This document shows, in pieces, positions 15,601 to 27,715 of a DNA stretch of 47,364 nt. The notes under the pieces were generated by a model. It did not search any database. It worked only from the letters and a program-made list of their open reading frames with translations, and was not told the DNA's origin. Numbering within the stretch: the first letter of the stretch is position 1; every line of letters begins with the position of its first letter. This DNA is from Psychromonas antarctica (lineage in GTDB: Bacteria > Pseudomonadota > Gammaproteobacteria > Enterobacterales > Psychromonadaceae). The stretch spans positions 1 through 47,364 of the forward strand of contig NZ_JAHNZV010000020.1 of assembly GCF_022267535.1 (NCBI RefSeq). The letters are read 5' to 3'. Made by a program: the position numbers and the translations under genes.

Positions 15601-17301
15601 TTACTGTCTAAATGTTACCCGCTTACCTGCGCCATCTTTCACCCAAAAAGAGCTTTGCCCCCTTGTTGAATACCGGGCATATGCAGCAACTGAGCCGTTA
15701 AATTCTTTATATCCTGCTTGACAACCTCCCGTGTTGTTTGGGGCGTGGCAGTGCCACTCACACGTCAAATATTTCTCTACCATGGCGCCTGTTTTTAATA
15801 ACGGAAATTTTGTCCTGTCGCTCACTGCACAGGCCATTGTTCCAGTGCTAACTTGCTCACTCGCTTCTTGTCCATTCACGGTTGAAGTGAACTCATACAT
15901 ACTCCAATTGCCCGCTGGCTTGTAAAAAGCCCCCGAACTGCCCACAGTCACCGTTGCAGAAGTTGGTCCGGCAGGCTCCGCTGCTTTCTTCTCTAACACC
16001 GCAATGCGGAGGCTATGCTTATTAACTTCGGTTTGTGTATCATTGGCCTTCGCGTAAACCTTGTCGGTATATTGACGCGCTGACTCGATGTCTTTTTCAT
16101 TAGTGGAAATTTTACTCGCGTTATTACCAATGTTTATTTCACTTACATTGATACGCGTTAAATTGGTCGATATATCTTTTTTGTTGGTTGAAATATCGGT
16201 TTTATTAGCGGCAATGTCTATTTTATTGACGTCAATATCTGTTTTGTTTTGGGCTATTTTTGCAATGTTTGCATTAATCTTTGCAGTATTACCGTTCACT
16301 GCTGTTTGTAAGCTAGCAATTTTAACCGCATTAGCATACGTATCGGCACGCACCACGCTAATAGCGTCTAACGCATTGGCGTGGTTCGTGGCGATGATTT
16401 TGCTTAACTCAATGTCTTTTTGCTTGAGTAAATCAATAGACGATGAATTTGCCTTACCTTGTGCTGTATTGCTGCTGATTAGTGCTTTCTGTACACCCAG
16501 CTCTTTACTGTGCGCACTCAATGTTGCAGTGTGAGTACTTAAGGTCGCAGAGTGCGTCGCAAGTAGGTCAGTATTCGCTTTTGTCGCAAGCTCGGTCGCA
16601 TCTAAACGATTTTCATGCAATGCAATCGCGGTCGCATTGGCATTTGTCTTGTTGGTATTTGTAAGGATATTATTTTTATTGGTGGTCATGCCCGCCGTAT
16701 TAGATGCGATGTTGCCGGTATTCCCTGCCACAACTGTTTTCAATTTAGCGGCTTCGACTGCGTTATCATAAGCCGATGCGCGAACAACATTAACCGAATC
16801 CAATAGGTTTGCATTCACCGTTTCTACGCGCTTACTGATATCAATATCTTTTAATTTCAATAATTCAATGGCTTTTGAATTATCTTTACCAACAACCGCA
16901 TTGCCATTAATAAGGCTCTTTTGTGCCGTTAATTCTGTACTGTGAGTATTTAACGTTGTGTTGTGCGCGTCTAAAGTGGTGGCTTGTGTTGTAAGTTGAT
17001 CTTTATTTCCTTTTGTTGCCAACTCTGTAGCATCGAGTCTATTTTCATTTACAGCAATTGCGGCGGCATTGGTCGCTGACGCGGTGTTTAGCGTATCTAG
17101 ATTTGCGCCTGCCGTTGTTTGGATCACGCCACCGAGAACCGAGTTTGCGGTTACGTTTTTAGCGTAAACGTTCTGAATATCTTTGATATCAAAGTTATTC
17201 ATCTCGATGCTAGTTTGCATCTTGTTTAGACCGCTTCCGGTTGTATCTTTGACTTCTAAACGATAATTATTTGCAGACTTAACCCCGGTTACATTACCAG
17301 T
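15601..17301 (-). pseudogene. 5'-truncated fibre/stalk protein with coiled-coil repeats
   Basis: From the first ATG (17220) the frame codes for 539 residues, but coding-like sequence (YRITGNVTGVKSA...) continues 27 codons upstream to a stop without any start codon, so the 5' part appears lost. From that ATG: a 144-residue tandem duplication (about 52-170 and 196-314, both opening NENRLDATELATK or HENRLDATELATK), a 7-residue repeat of the NKTDIxx type (about 325-373) typical of trimeric coiled coils with Asn core layers, and a C-terminal domain with four cysteines (C464, C487, C491, C500). It resembles phage tail-fibre or trimeric-adhesin ends. It could still be translated from ATG 17220, but no signal peptide or anchor is present. 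Confidence 0.65.
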
Positions 17302-17403
17302 GATACGATAGTTTTATATTTACATAGCTAAATTTATTGTGCACTATTGCCTGATTATCAAATTTAAAATATTTCTTTGAAATTTTCATAAGCAGGAAAA
17401 ATA

Positions 17404-18144
17404 ATGAAAAAAAATTTTGTAGCATCACTATTCGTAGTTAGCACGGTAATCGGCTTGTCTGGTTGCCAGACTCTCGACATGAGCAGTCTGAGTTCGGCCA
17501 ATGGTCTTGTGTATCCACACATTGAAAAAAAAGCGATAAATACCGAAACAGTTAATTATAAACTAGTGCAAGGTAGCAAGCGACAAACTAAAAATAAAGT
17601 CTCAATAACCCTAGAGCCTGTGGTTATAGAAGAAGGCGACATTTACCATCGCGTATCTGTTAAACCTCTCTTTACTTTGCTGACAGTAGATGGACAGAAG
17701 AACTATGAAGTAACTTATTCACCCGTCGTAAGTCAAGATGAGCGTTTGAGATTTAACTTGAAAGTATCAAACTCTTCATCTCGTGTTCTTCGCCCAAGCG
17801 GTGCGGTACTAACATTCGGTGTTGATGGAAGTTCTACAAGTGTGCGCAGCGACAACTATCAAGAACTATTAAATATGATGATAGTACCTAATTCAAATAC
17901 TGAAATCGTTGTTGCAGGACCAAAGTTATCCGAACTTAAAAAAGACAAGGGGGTAATGGCGATCGATCTTTATGAGGTTAAAGTAGGTGATAAGTTATCA
18001 AACTATAGCTGGATTTTAGAGTATGAGAAAAAAGGGGCAACCTTAAATACTATTATCAAAAAAGAAAAAATCACGGTAACTAATGATGAAGCGCGAAGTC
18101 TGCACGGCAAGTTAGTTGTATTAGATAATATAGCAGGCCAATAA
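17404..18144 (+). CDS. Lipoprotein of unknown function
   Basis: A 246-aa protein with a lipoprotein signal peptide: basic MKKN, hydrophobic core and the lipobox LSGC with the lipidated cysteine at 21. The mature part begins QTLDMSSL and is predicted beta-rich with many Lys and Ser. No Asp follows the cysteine, so outer-membrane sorting is expected. No family was recognised. AGGAAA lies about 6 nt before the ATG. It diverges from the truncated fibre gene and is followed by a GC-rich terminator shared with katG. Confidence 0.85.
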   Translation: MKKNFVASLFVVSTVIGLSGCQTLDMSSLSSANGLVYPHIEKKAINTETVNYKLVQGSKRQTKNKVSITLEPVVIEEGDIYHRVSVKPLFTLLTVDGQKNYEVTYSPVVSQDERLRFNLKVSNSSSRVLRPSGAVLTFGVDGSSTSVRSDNYQELLNMMIVPNSNTEIVVAGPKLSELKKDKGVMAIDLYEVKVGDKLSNYSWILEYEKKGATLNTIIKKEKITVTNDEARSLHGKLVVLDNIAGQ

Positions 18145-18216
18145 ACTACAGCATTGATGTTTTGGTCGTATCTATTTTTGGAAAAACGTCAGTAAGCATC
18201 TGTTTGTAAAACATTA

Positions 18217-18238
18217 AAGCGGGGCCCCCTCCCCGCTT
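18217..18238. terminator. Terminator between lipoprotein gene and katG
   Basis: An 8-bp stem AAGCGGGG / CCCCGCTT with a C-rich 6-nt loop lies between two convergent genes. The flanking T/A tract is short, so strength is uncertain. Confidence 0.7.
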
Positions 18239-18246
18239 GTTTACTT

Positions 18247-20487
<2,241 letters not shown>

Positions 20488-20502
20488 TTATCTGTACAAG
20501 AT

Positions 20503-20689
20503 TATAATACCAATTTTATTAATTAGAGGATCTATTTAAGCGTAGGGAAAACCCTTGAAAGCAAGGCATTGATTACAGTAACTATTTGTTATAATTAAAA
20601 AAAATAAAAAACGCGAATTTTATTGGCCTTTGCTAACATTCATTTTAACAAGTATAAATGAATAGATAATTAGTAGATTTGGTATAATA
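20503..20689. mobile_element. MITE-like element, copy A, upstream of katG
   Basis: The ends are imperfect inverted repeats: TATAATACCAATTTTATTAATTA on the left (about 20503-20525) and its degenerate complement ending TTTGGTATAATA on the right (about 20667-20689). The interior CTATTTAAGC, AGCAAGGC(A/T)TTGATT(A/G)CAGTAACTA and AAACG...AATTTTATT recurs at 29635-29750. It encodes no protein. Length is about 187 bp. Confidence 0.6.
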
Positions 20690-20906
20690 CGCTGACAACA
20701 CTATTGCTCATTCCAAAGCGTATGCGAAGCGCCTTAACTCTATTCTAAGGATAGGTTTTATCTATCACTTCCAGCCTAATTAAAGGTTGTGATGGTATTT
20801 ATTAATCTATCGAAGATAGAAATAATAGGTAGAAATACGAAGAAAATGCAAGAAATGAACGGCAAAAAATTGCAAATACAAAGCTTTTGAGTGAATAGTG
20901 ATGTTC

Positions 20907-20955
20907 TATACCCATGTTACCTCAAGATTTTGCATCTTGAAGTAACATGGGTATA
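20907..20955. repeat. 22-bp-arm palindrome, dispersed family
   Basis: Left and right arms (TATACCCATGTTAC... and ...GTAACATGGGTATA) match at 21 of 22 positions around a 5-nt loop. One arm plus the loop recurs at 45675-45700 with a single change, so this is a repeat family rather than a local operator. It could also act as a transcript hairpin. Confidence 0.75.
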
Positions 20956-21592
20956 AGCGTTATCAAATTAATAGAGACGCGTCTGGCCTTTACCTATGAA
21001 TATAATTTGGAGAGCATCATGTCTTAGAAATTATTGGGGATCTCCCCGACTTTTCTTTTCTAAAGACTCAGCAGCCTGTTGATAATTATCACCATTCAAA
21101 GCAACCTCAATTTTGATCTTCAGGAATTAGTTTTTTTCTTGGACAGCGTAAAGAGCATGACTATCTGGGGCGACGACATTGCATTTTCTTTTCTCATCGT
21201 CCTCCGAAAATTCAGGGCGAGACACCAATAACGAAAGTGACTGCAACCGTTAAAAGCACAAAATAAAAGGCAGGCATCCAAACCTTTTCGCTCGTTAAAC
21301 TAAACTATCCCATAACTCACCATAAAAGAGATCAGCACAAGCTTTCTGCCTGCGAAGAGCCCATAAATGATCAACATTAGCAGACTTTTTTATGCCGACT
21401 CATCGTATTGCTTCTCTTTCAAACAACAAGGTCAGCATCTTATATTTTCAAAAATTTTCATAAAAACATGATCAAAGCCTAGCTAACTGCTTAAAATTTG
21501 AGCGTGTTTAATTAAATATCAACTATAGTCTTTGCTGATATGCACAAAATTCCGCCGATAAATGATGCATAACTGACAACAAGGAAAGTAAC

Positions 21593-21856
21593 ATGAGTTT
21601 TGAAAATGAAGATAAAGCTAAGAGCTATTGGGACGAGAATATAAAACTCGTTTTATCCTTATTAGGTGTTTGGGCTGCAGTTTCTTTTGGCTGTGGCATC
21701 TTGTTCGTTGATGTTTTAAACGAGATAACTTTCATGGGTTTTAAACTCGGATTCTGGTTTGCTCAGCAAGGTGCAATATACGTTTTTTTAGTGCTTATTT
21801 TTATCTATGTAAAAAAATCAAATGCACTCGATAAAAAATACGGCGTTGACGAATAG
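21593..21856 (+). CDS. DUF4212 symporter small subunit
   Basis: An 87-aa inner-membrane protein with two transmembrane helices (about 20-42 and 50-75) and the family sequence KAKSYWDENIKLV at the N-terminus. DUF4212 (TIGR03647) proteins are encoded just before a VC_2705-type sodium:solute symporter and are thought to be its small subunit. The spacing to the symporter is 16 nt, consistent with one operon. Confidence 0.92.
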   Translation: MSFENEDKAKSYWDENIKLVLSLLGVWAAVSFGCGILFVDVLNEITFMGFKLGFWFAQQGAIYVFLVLIFIYVKKSNALDKKYGVDE

Positions 21857-21872
21857 ATAAGAGGTAATAACG

Positions 21873-23591
21873 ATGGATGTTCAAACATTAACTTATGTGA
21901 TTGTTGGCCTTACCTTTGCTTTATATATAGGCATCGCCATCAAAACGCGCGCAGGCTCAACGAAAGAGTTTTACGTCGCGGGCGGAGGTGTTCCACCGGT
22001 TTTAAATGGCATGGCAACAGCCGCAGATTGGATGTCAGCCGCTTCATTTATTTCTCTTGCAGGTATTGTCTCTTTTGTTGGTTATGACGGCAGTGTTTAC
22101 CTAATGGGTTGGACGGGTGGTTACGTACTGCTCGCGCTTTTAATGGTACCTTACCTGCGTAAATTTGGTAAATTTACGGTGCCCGATTTCATTGGTGATC
22201 GTTACTACTCACAAACAGCGCGCACGGTTGCGGTCATTTGTGCAATTTTCATCAGCTTTACTTATATTGCGGGCCAGATGCGTGGCGTTGGAGTTGTCTT
22301 CTCTCGCTTCCTTGAAGTGCAGGTTGATACGGGTGTTTATATTGGCATGTGCGTGGTATTTTTCTACGCGGTTTTAGGTGGCATGAAAGGGATAACTTAC
22401 ACACAAGTAGCACAATACTGTGTAATGATTTTTGCCTTTATGGTACCCGCTATTTTTCTTTCCGTGATGATGACAGGGCATATTTTCCCACAACTTGGAT
22501 TTGGTGCTGAATTGCTAGATGCGAGCGGTAATAGTTCGGGTATCTACCTACTCCATAAGCTTGATGGACTTTCTTCCGAGCTTGGCTTTGCACAATACAC
22601 CGAAGGTTCAAAGAGCATGATTGATGTGTTCTTTATCTGTGGTGCGTTGATGTTTGGTACCGCAGGTTTACCCCACGTCATTGTACGTTTTTTTACGGTT
22701 CCACGTGTAAAAGATGCACGTAGCTCTGCCGGTTGGACACTCCTTTTTATCGCGATTATGTACACTACGATCCCTGCACTTGCTGCTTTCTCTCGCGTTA
22801 ATATGATTGAATCGGTAAATGGTGCAGATGGAAAAGGCATTGCACATGAGCAAGCACCTAACTGGGTCAATAGCTGGGAAAAAACCGGCTTAATAAAATG
22901 GGATGATAAAAATAACGATGGCAAAATGTACTACGCTAAGGGCGCTGAAAATGAGATGTACATTGACCGTGACATCATCGTATTAGCAACACCAGAAATG
23001 GCAAATTTACCCGCATGGGTAATTGCATTAATGGCAGCCGGTGGTTTAGCTGCCGCGCTATCAACATCCGCAGGACTGCTACTGGTTATCTCAACATCAG
23101 TGTCACATGACCTACTGAAAAAGAACCTGATGCCAGATATTTCCGATAAAAAAGAGCTGATGTATGCCCGAATAGCTGCAGCTGCAGGTGTTGTTATGGC
23201 CGGATACTTCGGAATTAACCCCCCAGGTTTTGTCGCCGCAGTTGTTGCCATCGCCTTTGGTCTAGCGGCCTGTTCATTATTCCCCGCTATTACAATGGGT
23301 ATTTTCTCTAAGAGAATGAATAAAGAAGGGGCGATTGCAGGTATGCTAGCAGGTCTATTATTCACCACGGTTTATATTATTTACTTCAAATTTATAAATC
23401 CAGCGGGCAACATTGCTGATAACTGGTTGTTGGGTATTTCACCAGAAGGTATTGGGCTGTTCGGCATGGTCATTAACTTTATCGTTGCCGCGGCGGTCTG
23501 TAAAGTAACCGCCCCCACGCCTCAGTCGGTTGTTGATATGGTCGAGTCTATTCGCTTCCCTAAAGGCGCGGGTGGCGCACAAGATCATTAA
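21873..23591 (+). CDS. Sodium:solute symporter, VC_2705 family
   Basis: A 572-aa polytopic inner-membrane transporter of the SSS family, related to acetate permease ActP. The N-terminal GSTKEFYVAGGGVPP and MATAADWMSAASF motifs are typical of the ActP/VC_2705 branch. A soluble insert (about 305-365, charged and Asp/Lys-rich) lies between helices, as in TIGR03648 proteins. Pairing with DUF4212 and the downstream DUF294 and exonuclease genes is the conserved context of this branch. The substrate is probably a short carboxylate; this is inference. Confidence 0.93.
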   Translation: MDVQTLTYVIVGLTFALYIGIAIKTRAGSTKEFYVAGGGVPPVLNGMATAADWMSAASFISLAGIVSFVGYDGSVYLMGWTGGYVLLALLMVPYLRKFGKFTVPDFIGDRYYSQTARTVAVICAIFISFTYIAGQMRGVGVVFSRFLEVQVDTGVYIGMCVVFFYAVLGGMKGITYTQVAQYCVMIFAFMVPAIFLSVMMTGHIFPQLGFGAELLDASGNSSGIYLLHKLDGLSSELGFAQYTEGSKSMIDVFFICGALMFGTAGLPHVIVRFFTVPRVKDARSSAGWTLLFIAIMYTTIPALAAFSRVNMIESVNGADGKGIAHEQAPNWVNSWEKTGLIKWDDKNNDGKMYYAKGAENEMYIDRDIIVLATPEMANLPAWVIALMAAGGLAAALSTSAGLLLVISTSVSHDLLKKNLMPDISDKKELMYARIAAAAGVVMAGYFGINPPGFVAAVVAIAFGLAACSLFPAITMGIFSKRMNKEGAIAGMLAGLLFTTVYIIYFKFINPAGNIADNWLLGISPEGIGLFGMVINFIVAAAVCKVTAPTPQSVVDMVESIRFPKGAGGAQDH

Positions 23592-23604
23592 TAGCGTAGT
23601 CATA

Positions 23605-23646
23605 GCGAATACCTTACTTAACCCATTGTTAAGATAAGGTGTTCGC
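23605..23646 (+). promoter_or_regulatory. Intercistronic hairpin
   Basis: GCGAATACCTTACTTAAC pairs imperfectly with the following arm ending TTCGC around the 5-nt loop CCATT. There is no U-tract. It lies between the symporter and the cNMP/CBS/DUF294 gene and may attenuate read-through or protect the upstream transcript. Confidence 0.6.
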
Positions 23647-23670
23647 ACTTATATTAAAGGTTACTTTTTA

Positions 23671-25515
23671 ATGGACATAACCGAACTTCAACCGATTACT
23701 AACTTCATCAAAACCCTTCCTCCTTTTGACCAATTAAGCGATCCGATGATTAGCCATTGCTGCCAATCGCTTTCTATTGTGTATTACAGTAAAAATGAGC
23801 GATTTGTTCATGTAGATAATAATGAGCCACAACTCTACATCGTGCGTAGTGGTGCCTTCGAAGTGACCACTGAAAATGGCGAATTGATTGACCGTATCAG
23901 TGATGGCCAATATTTTGGTTTTAGTGGCATGCTGTCAGGCGAAAAAGTCGTTAATAAAGTGCATATTTTAGAAGATGGTTTAATCTATCAATTACCTTTA
24001 AACAGTTTTAACCATCTGCGCGCTTCAAGCCAAATATTCGATCGTTTTTTTAATCAAGCTTTCGCTAAGCGGATACGTAACCAAGGTGACATTACCAGTA
24101 ATAAAATAAATACGGGTCGCATTAGTTCACTCATTTCAGAAAAAATGGTCAGTATAGACGGTGCCTCAACTATTCAGCAGGCGGCGGTATTAATGTCCGC
24201 GAAACGTGTTTCTTCGTTGATTGTTATCGATAATAAACACATAGCAGGTATCATTACTGATCGCGATTTGCGTGATCGTATTTTAGCTAAAGGTCTTAGC
24301 AGTGAAACAATAATAAAAACAGTGATGACAAATAACCCTATCACTGTTTCTAAAGATGCACTTATCTTTGAGGCGATGTTATTGATGAGTGAAAAAAACA
24401 TTCATCACTTGCCCATCGTTGCAAACAACCAACCTATATCAATGCTCACTAGCACAGATATTATGCGCAACCAAAGTTCACAACCACTGCTTTTAATTGG
24501 CCAAATAGGCCGGCAAAAGAGCATTGAAAAGCTCGTTATAGTGAGCCAACAACTCCCCGCTTTATTGCAAAATTTAATCACTAGTGAGGCGAAAGCGCAA
24601 GAGATTGGACGAATTCTCACCTTAGTGACTGATGCGCTTACAAAACGTTTGCTCTTTATTGGAGAGCAACAACTCGGCAAAGCGCCCATGCAATTTTGCT
24701 GGTTAGCGTTTGGCTCACAAGCACGCCAAGACCAAGCAGCCGGAGCGGACCAAGATAACGCCCTATTACTCGAACATACAACCGATACAAGCAGTGAACT
24801 CTATTTTAAAAAACTTGCTGAGGTGGTTTGTGATGGATTAAATCAATGTGGTTTTCCTTACTGCCCGGGTAATATTATGGCAACAAACCCAAAATGGCGA
24901 TGCTCACTACAACAGTGGAAAGCACAATTTAGTCAATGGATAAGCGCGCCTCAACCTCAGGCACTTTTAAATTCGACCATATTTTTCGACATGCGTCCTA
25001 TCTATGGTGAGGTATCATTATTCTCTCAATTACAAAATAAAATCTTACAGCAAACAAAAAATAACGATATTTTTCTAGCCGCCTTAACACGCAACGCGAC
25101 CCAACAAATTGCACCGCTAGGATTCTTTAAAAACTTTGTCATCGAGCGAGATGGCAGTGAAGTAAAAGGGATCGACCTAAAACATAAAGGGCTGGCATTG
25201 ATTAATGATATTGCCCGTATATACGCACTGGCAAACGGAATCCCCGCCGTAAACAGTAAACAGCGCTTAACGGCACTGATCGGCACACATGGCATCAACA
25301 CAGAAGATATTCACAACCTTATGGATGCCGCAGAGTTTATCGCCCACAAACGTTTAATAAACCAAAGTAGTCAATATGAACAAGGAGTCCCGTTATCAAA
25401 CTACCTACTACCGGATAGCCTGAGTTCACTTGCCCGACATCACCTTAAAGAAGCATTTAAAGTTATTAATGATAGCCAAACAGGTATTAAACTTAAATTT
25501 TTGAGGCAATTTTAA
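23671..25515 (+). CDS. cNMP-binding/CBS/DUF294 nucleotidyltransferase-like protein
   Basis: A 614-aa cytosolic regulator with four parts: a cyclic-nucleotide-binding fold (about 15-135), a CBS pair (about 150-270, with ITDRDLRDRI), a GlnD-like nucleotidyltransferase domain DUF294 (about 290-430) with FGSQARQDQAAGADQDNA (GS at 348-349, acidic pair D360/D362), and a helical DUF294_C (about 450-610). The same order occurs beside VC_2705 symporters, where it is presumed to control transport or acetate metabolism by nucleotidylation. The effector and target are unknown. Confidence 0.93.
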   Translation: MDITELQPITNFIKTLPPFDQLSDPMISHCCQSLSIVYYSKNERFVHVDNNEPQLYIVRSGAFEVTTENGELIDRISDGQYFGFSGMLSGEKVVNKVHILEDGLIYQLPLNSFNHLRASSQIFDRFFNQAFAKRIRNQGDITSNKINTGRISSLISEKMVSIDGASTIQQAAVLMSAKRVSSLIVIDNKHIAGIITDRDLRDRILAKGLSSETIIKTVMTNNPITVSKDALIFEAMLLMSEKNIHHLPIVANNQPISMLTSTDIMRNQSSQPLLLIGQIGRQKSIEKLVIVSQQLPALLQNLITSEAKAQEIGRILTLVTDALTKRLLFIGEQQLGKAPMQFCWLAFGSQARQDQAAGADQDNALLLEHTTDTSSELYFKKLAEVVCDGLNQCGFPYCPGNIMATNPKWRCSLQQWKAQFSQWISAPQPQALLNSTIFFDMRPIYGEVSLFSQLQNKILQQTKNNDIFLAALTRNATQQIAPLGFFKNFVIERDGSEVKGIDLKHKGLALINDIARIYALANGIPAVNSKQRLTALIGTHGINTEDIHNLMDAAEFIAHKRLINQSSQYEQGVPLSNYLLPDSLSSLARHHLKEAFKVINDSQTGIKLKFLRQF

Positions 25516-26195
25516 TGCTACATAGCTATTTTATGAAGATCCATTTTAACTACCGATATTGGCGCTGCAGAAATCTATTACTAAATGATTACTATAAAGC
25601 CTTAGAGCCTTTACTTGAGCTGTCCATAGAAAAAGCCCCACTGCTCGCATTAGACTTAGAAATGACTGGCCTCGATGCAAAAAAAGATCAGATTATTAGT
25701 ATTGGGCTGATCCCCATTACAAATGGGGAGATAAAACTCAATAAAGGTCAGCATAAGCTGCTAAAAATCACCGGCAGTGTTGGTCAAAGTGCGACAATAC
25801 ACGGCGTATTAGATAAAGATCTACAGCAAGCATTACCATTGAATGAAGCAATCCTATGGCTTTTAAAAGAGGCCAAAGGCCATATCCTGGTTGCCCATCA
25901 TGCACCTCTCGATCTGAGCTTTATAGAACAAGCATTAATGCAGCAAACGACTCAAAAGTGCCGTTTATTTGCCATCGATACGATGCGGATTGAACATAAA
26001 CGCTTAGCACATAGGCAGCAAATAATAAAAGAAGGCGATCTTCGATTAGGTAGTTGTCGCAGTCGTTATAATTTACCAAATTATGAGGCCCATAATGCCC
26101 TCGTAGATGCTTTATCTTGCGCAGAGTTATTACTGGCACAGCTCAGTAGAATGGGCGGGGCGGGTAACGTAAAAGTTTCAGAACTAATATGTTAG
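25515..26195 (+). CDS. DEDDh 3'-5' exonuclease (DNA polymerase III epsilon-like)
   Basis: A 226-aa exonuclease with the full DEDDh set: D47 and E49 (LDLEMTGL), D133 (HHAPLDLSF), H193 and D198 (EAHNALVDA). Its ATG shares one base with the stop of the DUF294 gene (TAATG), indicating translational coupling. The N-terminal 35 residues precede the fold and the clamp-binding tail of true DnaQ is not obvious. It is the last gene of the symporter operon; its link to transport is conserved but unexplained. It is convergent with the next gene with only 10 bp between stops. Confidence 0.9.
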   Translation: MLHSYFMKIHFNYRYWRCRNLLLNDYYKALEPLLELSIEKAPLLALDLEMTGLDAKKDQIISIGLIPITNGEIKLNKGQHKLLKITGSVGQSATIHGVLDKDLQQALPLNEAILWLLKEAKGHILVAHHAPLDLSFIEQALMQQTTQKCRLFAIDTMRIEHKRLAHRQQIIKEGDLRLGSCRSRYNLPNYEAHNALVDALSCAELLLAQLSRMGGAGNVKVSELIC

Positions 26196-26205
26196 AGCTC
26201 CAAGT

Positions 26206-26772
26206 TTAAGGCATACCGACACTGATAGCGAGTGAGATATTACTTTCAAATATCGAAGCCAGCCCATTCGTTACCCTATATTCTAAATATACTTCAGAGT
26301 TCTCATCTTTTGCTGATATTTGATCGGTTAGGTCTATATCAAATGAACTATTATCGGAGAAACTATGTTTTTTATTTTTTAATGCCGAAAGTAACTCTGC
26401 TTTAAAATCTATTCCTTTAAAGTATTTATTAACGATAGGAGCAATTGAAGAAAGTTGCATCAAACGTTCTAATTTCTCTGTATCTGATACATTCTCACCT
26501 GAATATAGACTCATTTTCAACTTCATAATTAAACAATCTTTTTGCTCAAAGATTGCCATACTGTTATCTTTGAAAACGATATATTCTCTAATATAGTCTG
26601 CTTCCATTGGTACTTTTTTGCTAATGCGATTCGTCACACTGGCGACATTATTTAACTGCTTTAATTTTTCAGTTAGATCAACGCTTTGAATAGTACATTG
26701 ATATGCATTAACCGAATAACAACTAAGAGCAAATATAAACGTGATTATTTTGCTTATTGGAAACTTCATCAT
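26206..26772 (-). CDS. Exported small protein, candidate immunity partner
   Basis: A 188-aa protein with a signal peptide (MMKFPISK, hydrophobic core, cleavage after VNA) and two conserved-looking cysteines in the mature part (AYQC and QKDC). No enzyme motif is visible and no family was recognised. The start is placed at 26772: AAGG precedes it by 6 nt, and a longer upstream frame would overlap the preceding gene and lose the signal peptide. It lies 13 nt after a gene for a peptidoglycan-targeting hydrolase. This arrangement, a cytosolic-start hydrolase followed by a periplasmic small protein, is what effector-immunity pairs of type VI secretion look like. The immunity role is inference. Confidence 0.75.
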   Translation of the reverse strand: MMKFPISKIITFIFALSCYSVNAYQCTIQSVDLTEKLKQLNNVASVTNRISKKVPMEADYIREYIVFKDNSMAIFEQKDCLIMKLKMSLYSGENVSDTEKLERLMQLSSIAPIVNKYFKGIDFKAELLSALKNKKHSFSDNSSFDIDLTDQISAKDENSEVYLEYRVTNGLASIFESNISLAISVGMP

Positions 26773-26785
26773 TGTTAACCTTATT

Positions 26786-27715
26786 TTATTGAATTGTTTT
26801 TTTATTCGGAATAATTTCAATATGCCAACACACGTTAGATTTTTTAGTTTCATCAATAAATTTTTCAATATATCCATTTTTCACTAAAAATGTTAACGCC
26901 TTAGTAAATTTATCCTGGTTAAACTCTTTACCTGATGCTGTTCGTGTTGAATTTAAACCTATGTCTATTATATTTAAGGTTTTATACACTTCAGGTGTCA
27001 CACAATGCTTTGAAGTACGTTTATTATTCTTTAAATATTCTTCAATTTTTGCTGTCATTAAATCAATTACTGTACTCTTTTCTGACGTTGAGTTCTTTTT
27101 ATAAACCTTTAATACCTCCTCACCAACGAAACCATATAAATCAAACTGCTTTTGATAATTGATTTTTGCATTTCGATACATAATGCTTGCTTGTTCCTTT
27201 GGTGTTCGAATCGTACTCGTTATTACGGCATGTGGCATACCCGAATCTTTTAGGGCCATTTTAATCACTTTCTTACTGTATTCAGATACGATTTTTGCAG
27301 ATGCCTTAATATTAGATTTATATGTAACTTGATAATCACTTAAATTATCAATGCGATAAATTAAAGGGGAATTTACTATAGGAAAGATCGAGTGAATTAG
27401 TTTATCCCAAGTCATATAATTTTTTTGATGAGCTGCAATTTTTTCTTGATCAATCACCTTGTAATTTTTTGTCAACGCTCGGAAAGTTGCTCCATTAGGG
27501 TCCACTCGGCCATCTGGATTCATAAGTTTAATGACATCACGCTGAAAACTAAGAATTGCATTTATTGTGACAACGCCACAACGACCATCAAGCTGTAAAG
27601 GCTTTATAGGTGAAAATTTTGAATAGTAACAGTTCAACAATGTCTGAATTAATTTAACATCAGCATATTGATTCAATCCCTTATTACCAACAGAACGATC
27701 TATTGAAAGATGCAC
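26786..27715 (-). CDS. Peptidoglycan-binding/M15-like peptidase, candidate effector
   Basis: A 309-aa protein without a signal peptide. Residues about 14-83 form a peptidoglycan-binding domain (ADVKLIQTLLNCY, LQLDGRCGVVT, AILSFQRDV). The C-terminal half has the pattern of an M15 D,D-carboxypeptidase/endolysin: STIRTPKEQ (R170), SKHC (H237), IIDIG (D251) and CWHIEI (H298), matching the Zn-site order His-Asp-His with a longer than usual His-Asp spacing. It likely cleaves peptidoglycan peptides. Phage endolysins and T6SS effectors share this make-up. No T6SS or phage genes are nearby, so it could be an orphan effector or a phage remnant. Confidence 0.75.
   Translation of the reverse strand: MHLSIDRSVGNKGLNQYADVKLIQTLLNCYYSKFSPIKPLQLDGRCGVVTINAILSFQRDVIKLMNPDGRVDPNGATFRALTKNYKVIDQEKIAAHQKNYMTWDKLIHSIFPIVNSPLIYRIDNLSDYQVTYKSNIKASAKIVSEYSKKVIKMALKDSGMPHAVITSTIRTPKEQASIMYRNAKINYQKQFDLYGFVGEEVLKVYKKNSTSEKSTVIDLMTAKIEEYLKNNKRTSKHCVTPEVYKTLNIIDIGLNSTRTASGKEFNQDKFTKALTFLVKNGYIEKFIDETKKSNVCWHIEIIPNKKTIQ

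Noticed and set aside
26773-26877. Longer start for the exported protein
   Set aside because: It would overlap the upstream hydrolase gene and bury the signal peptide; AAGG precedes the internal ATG.
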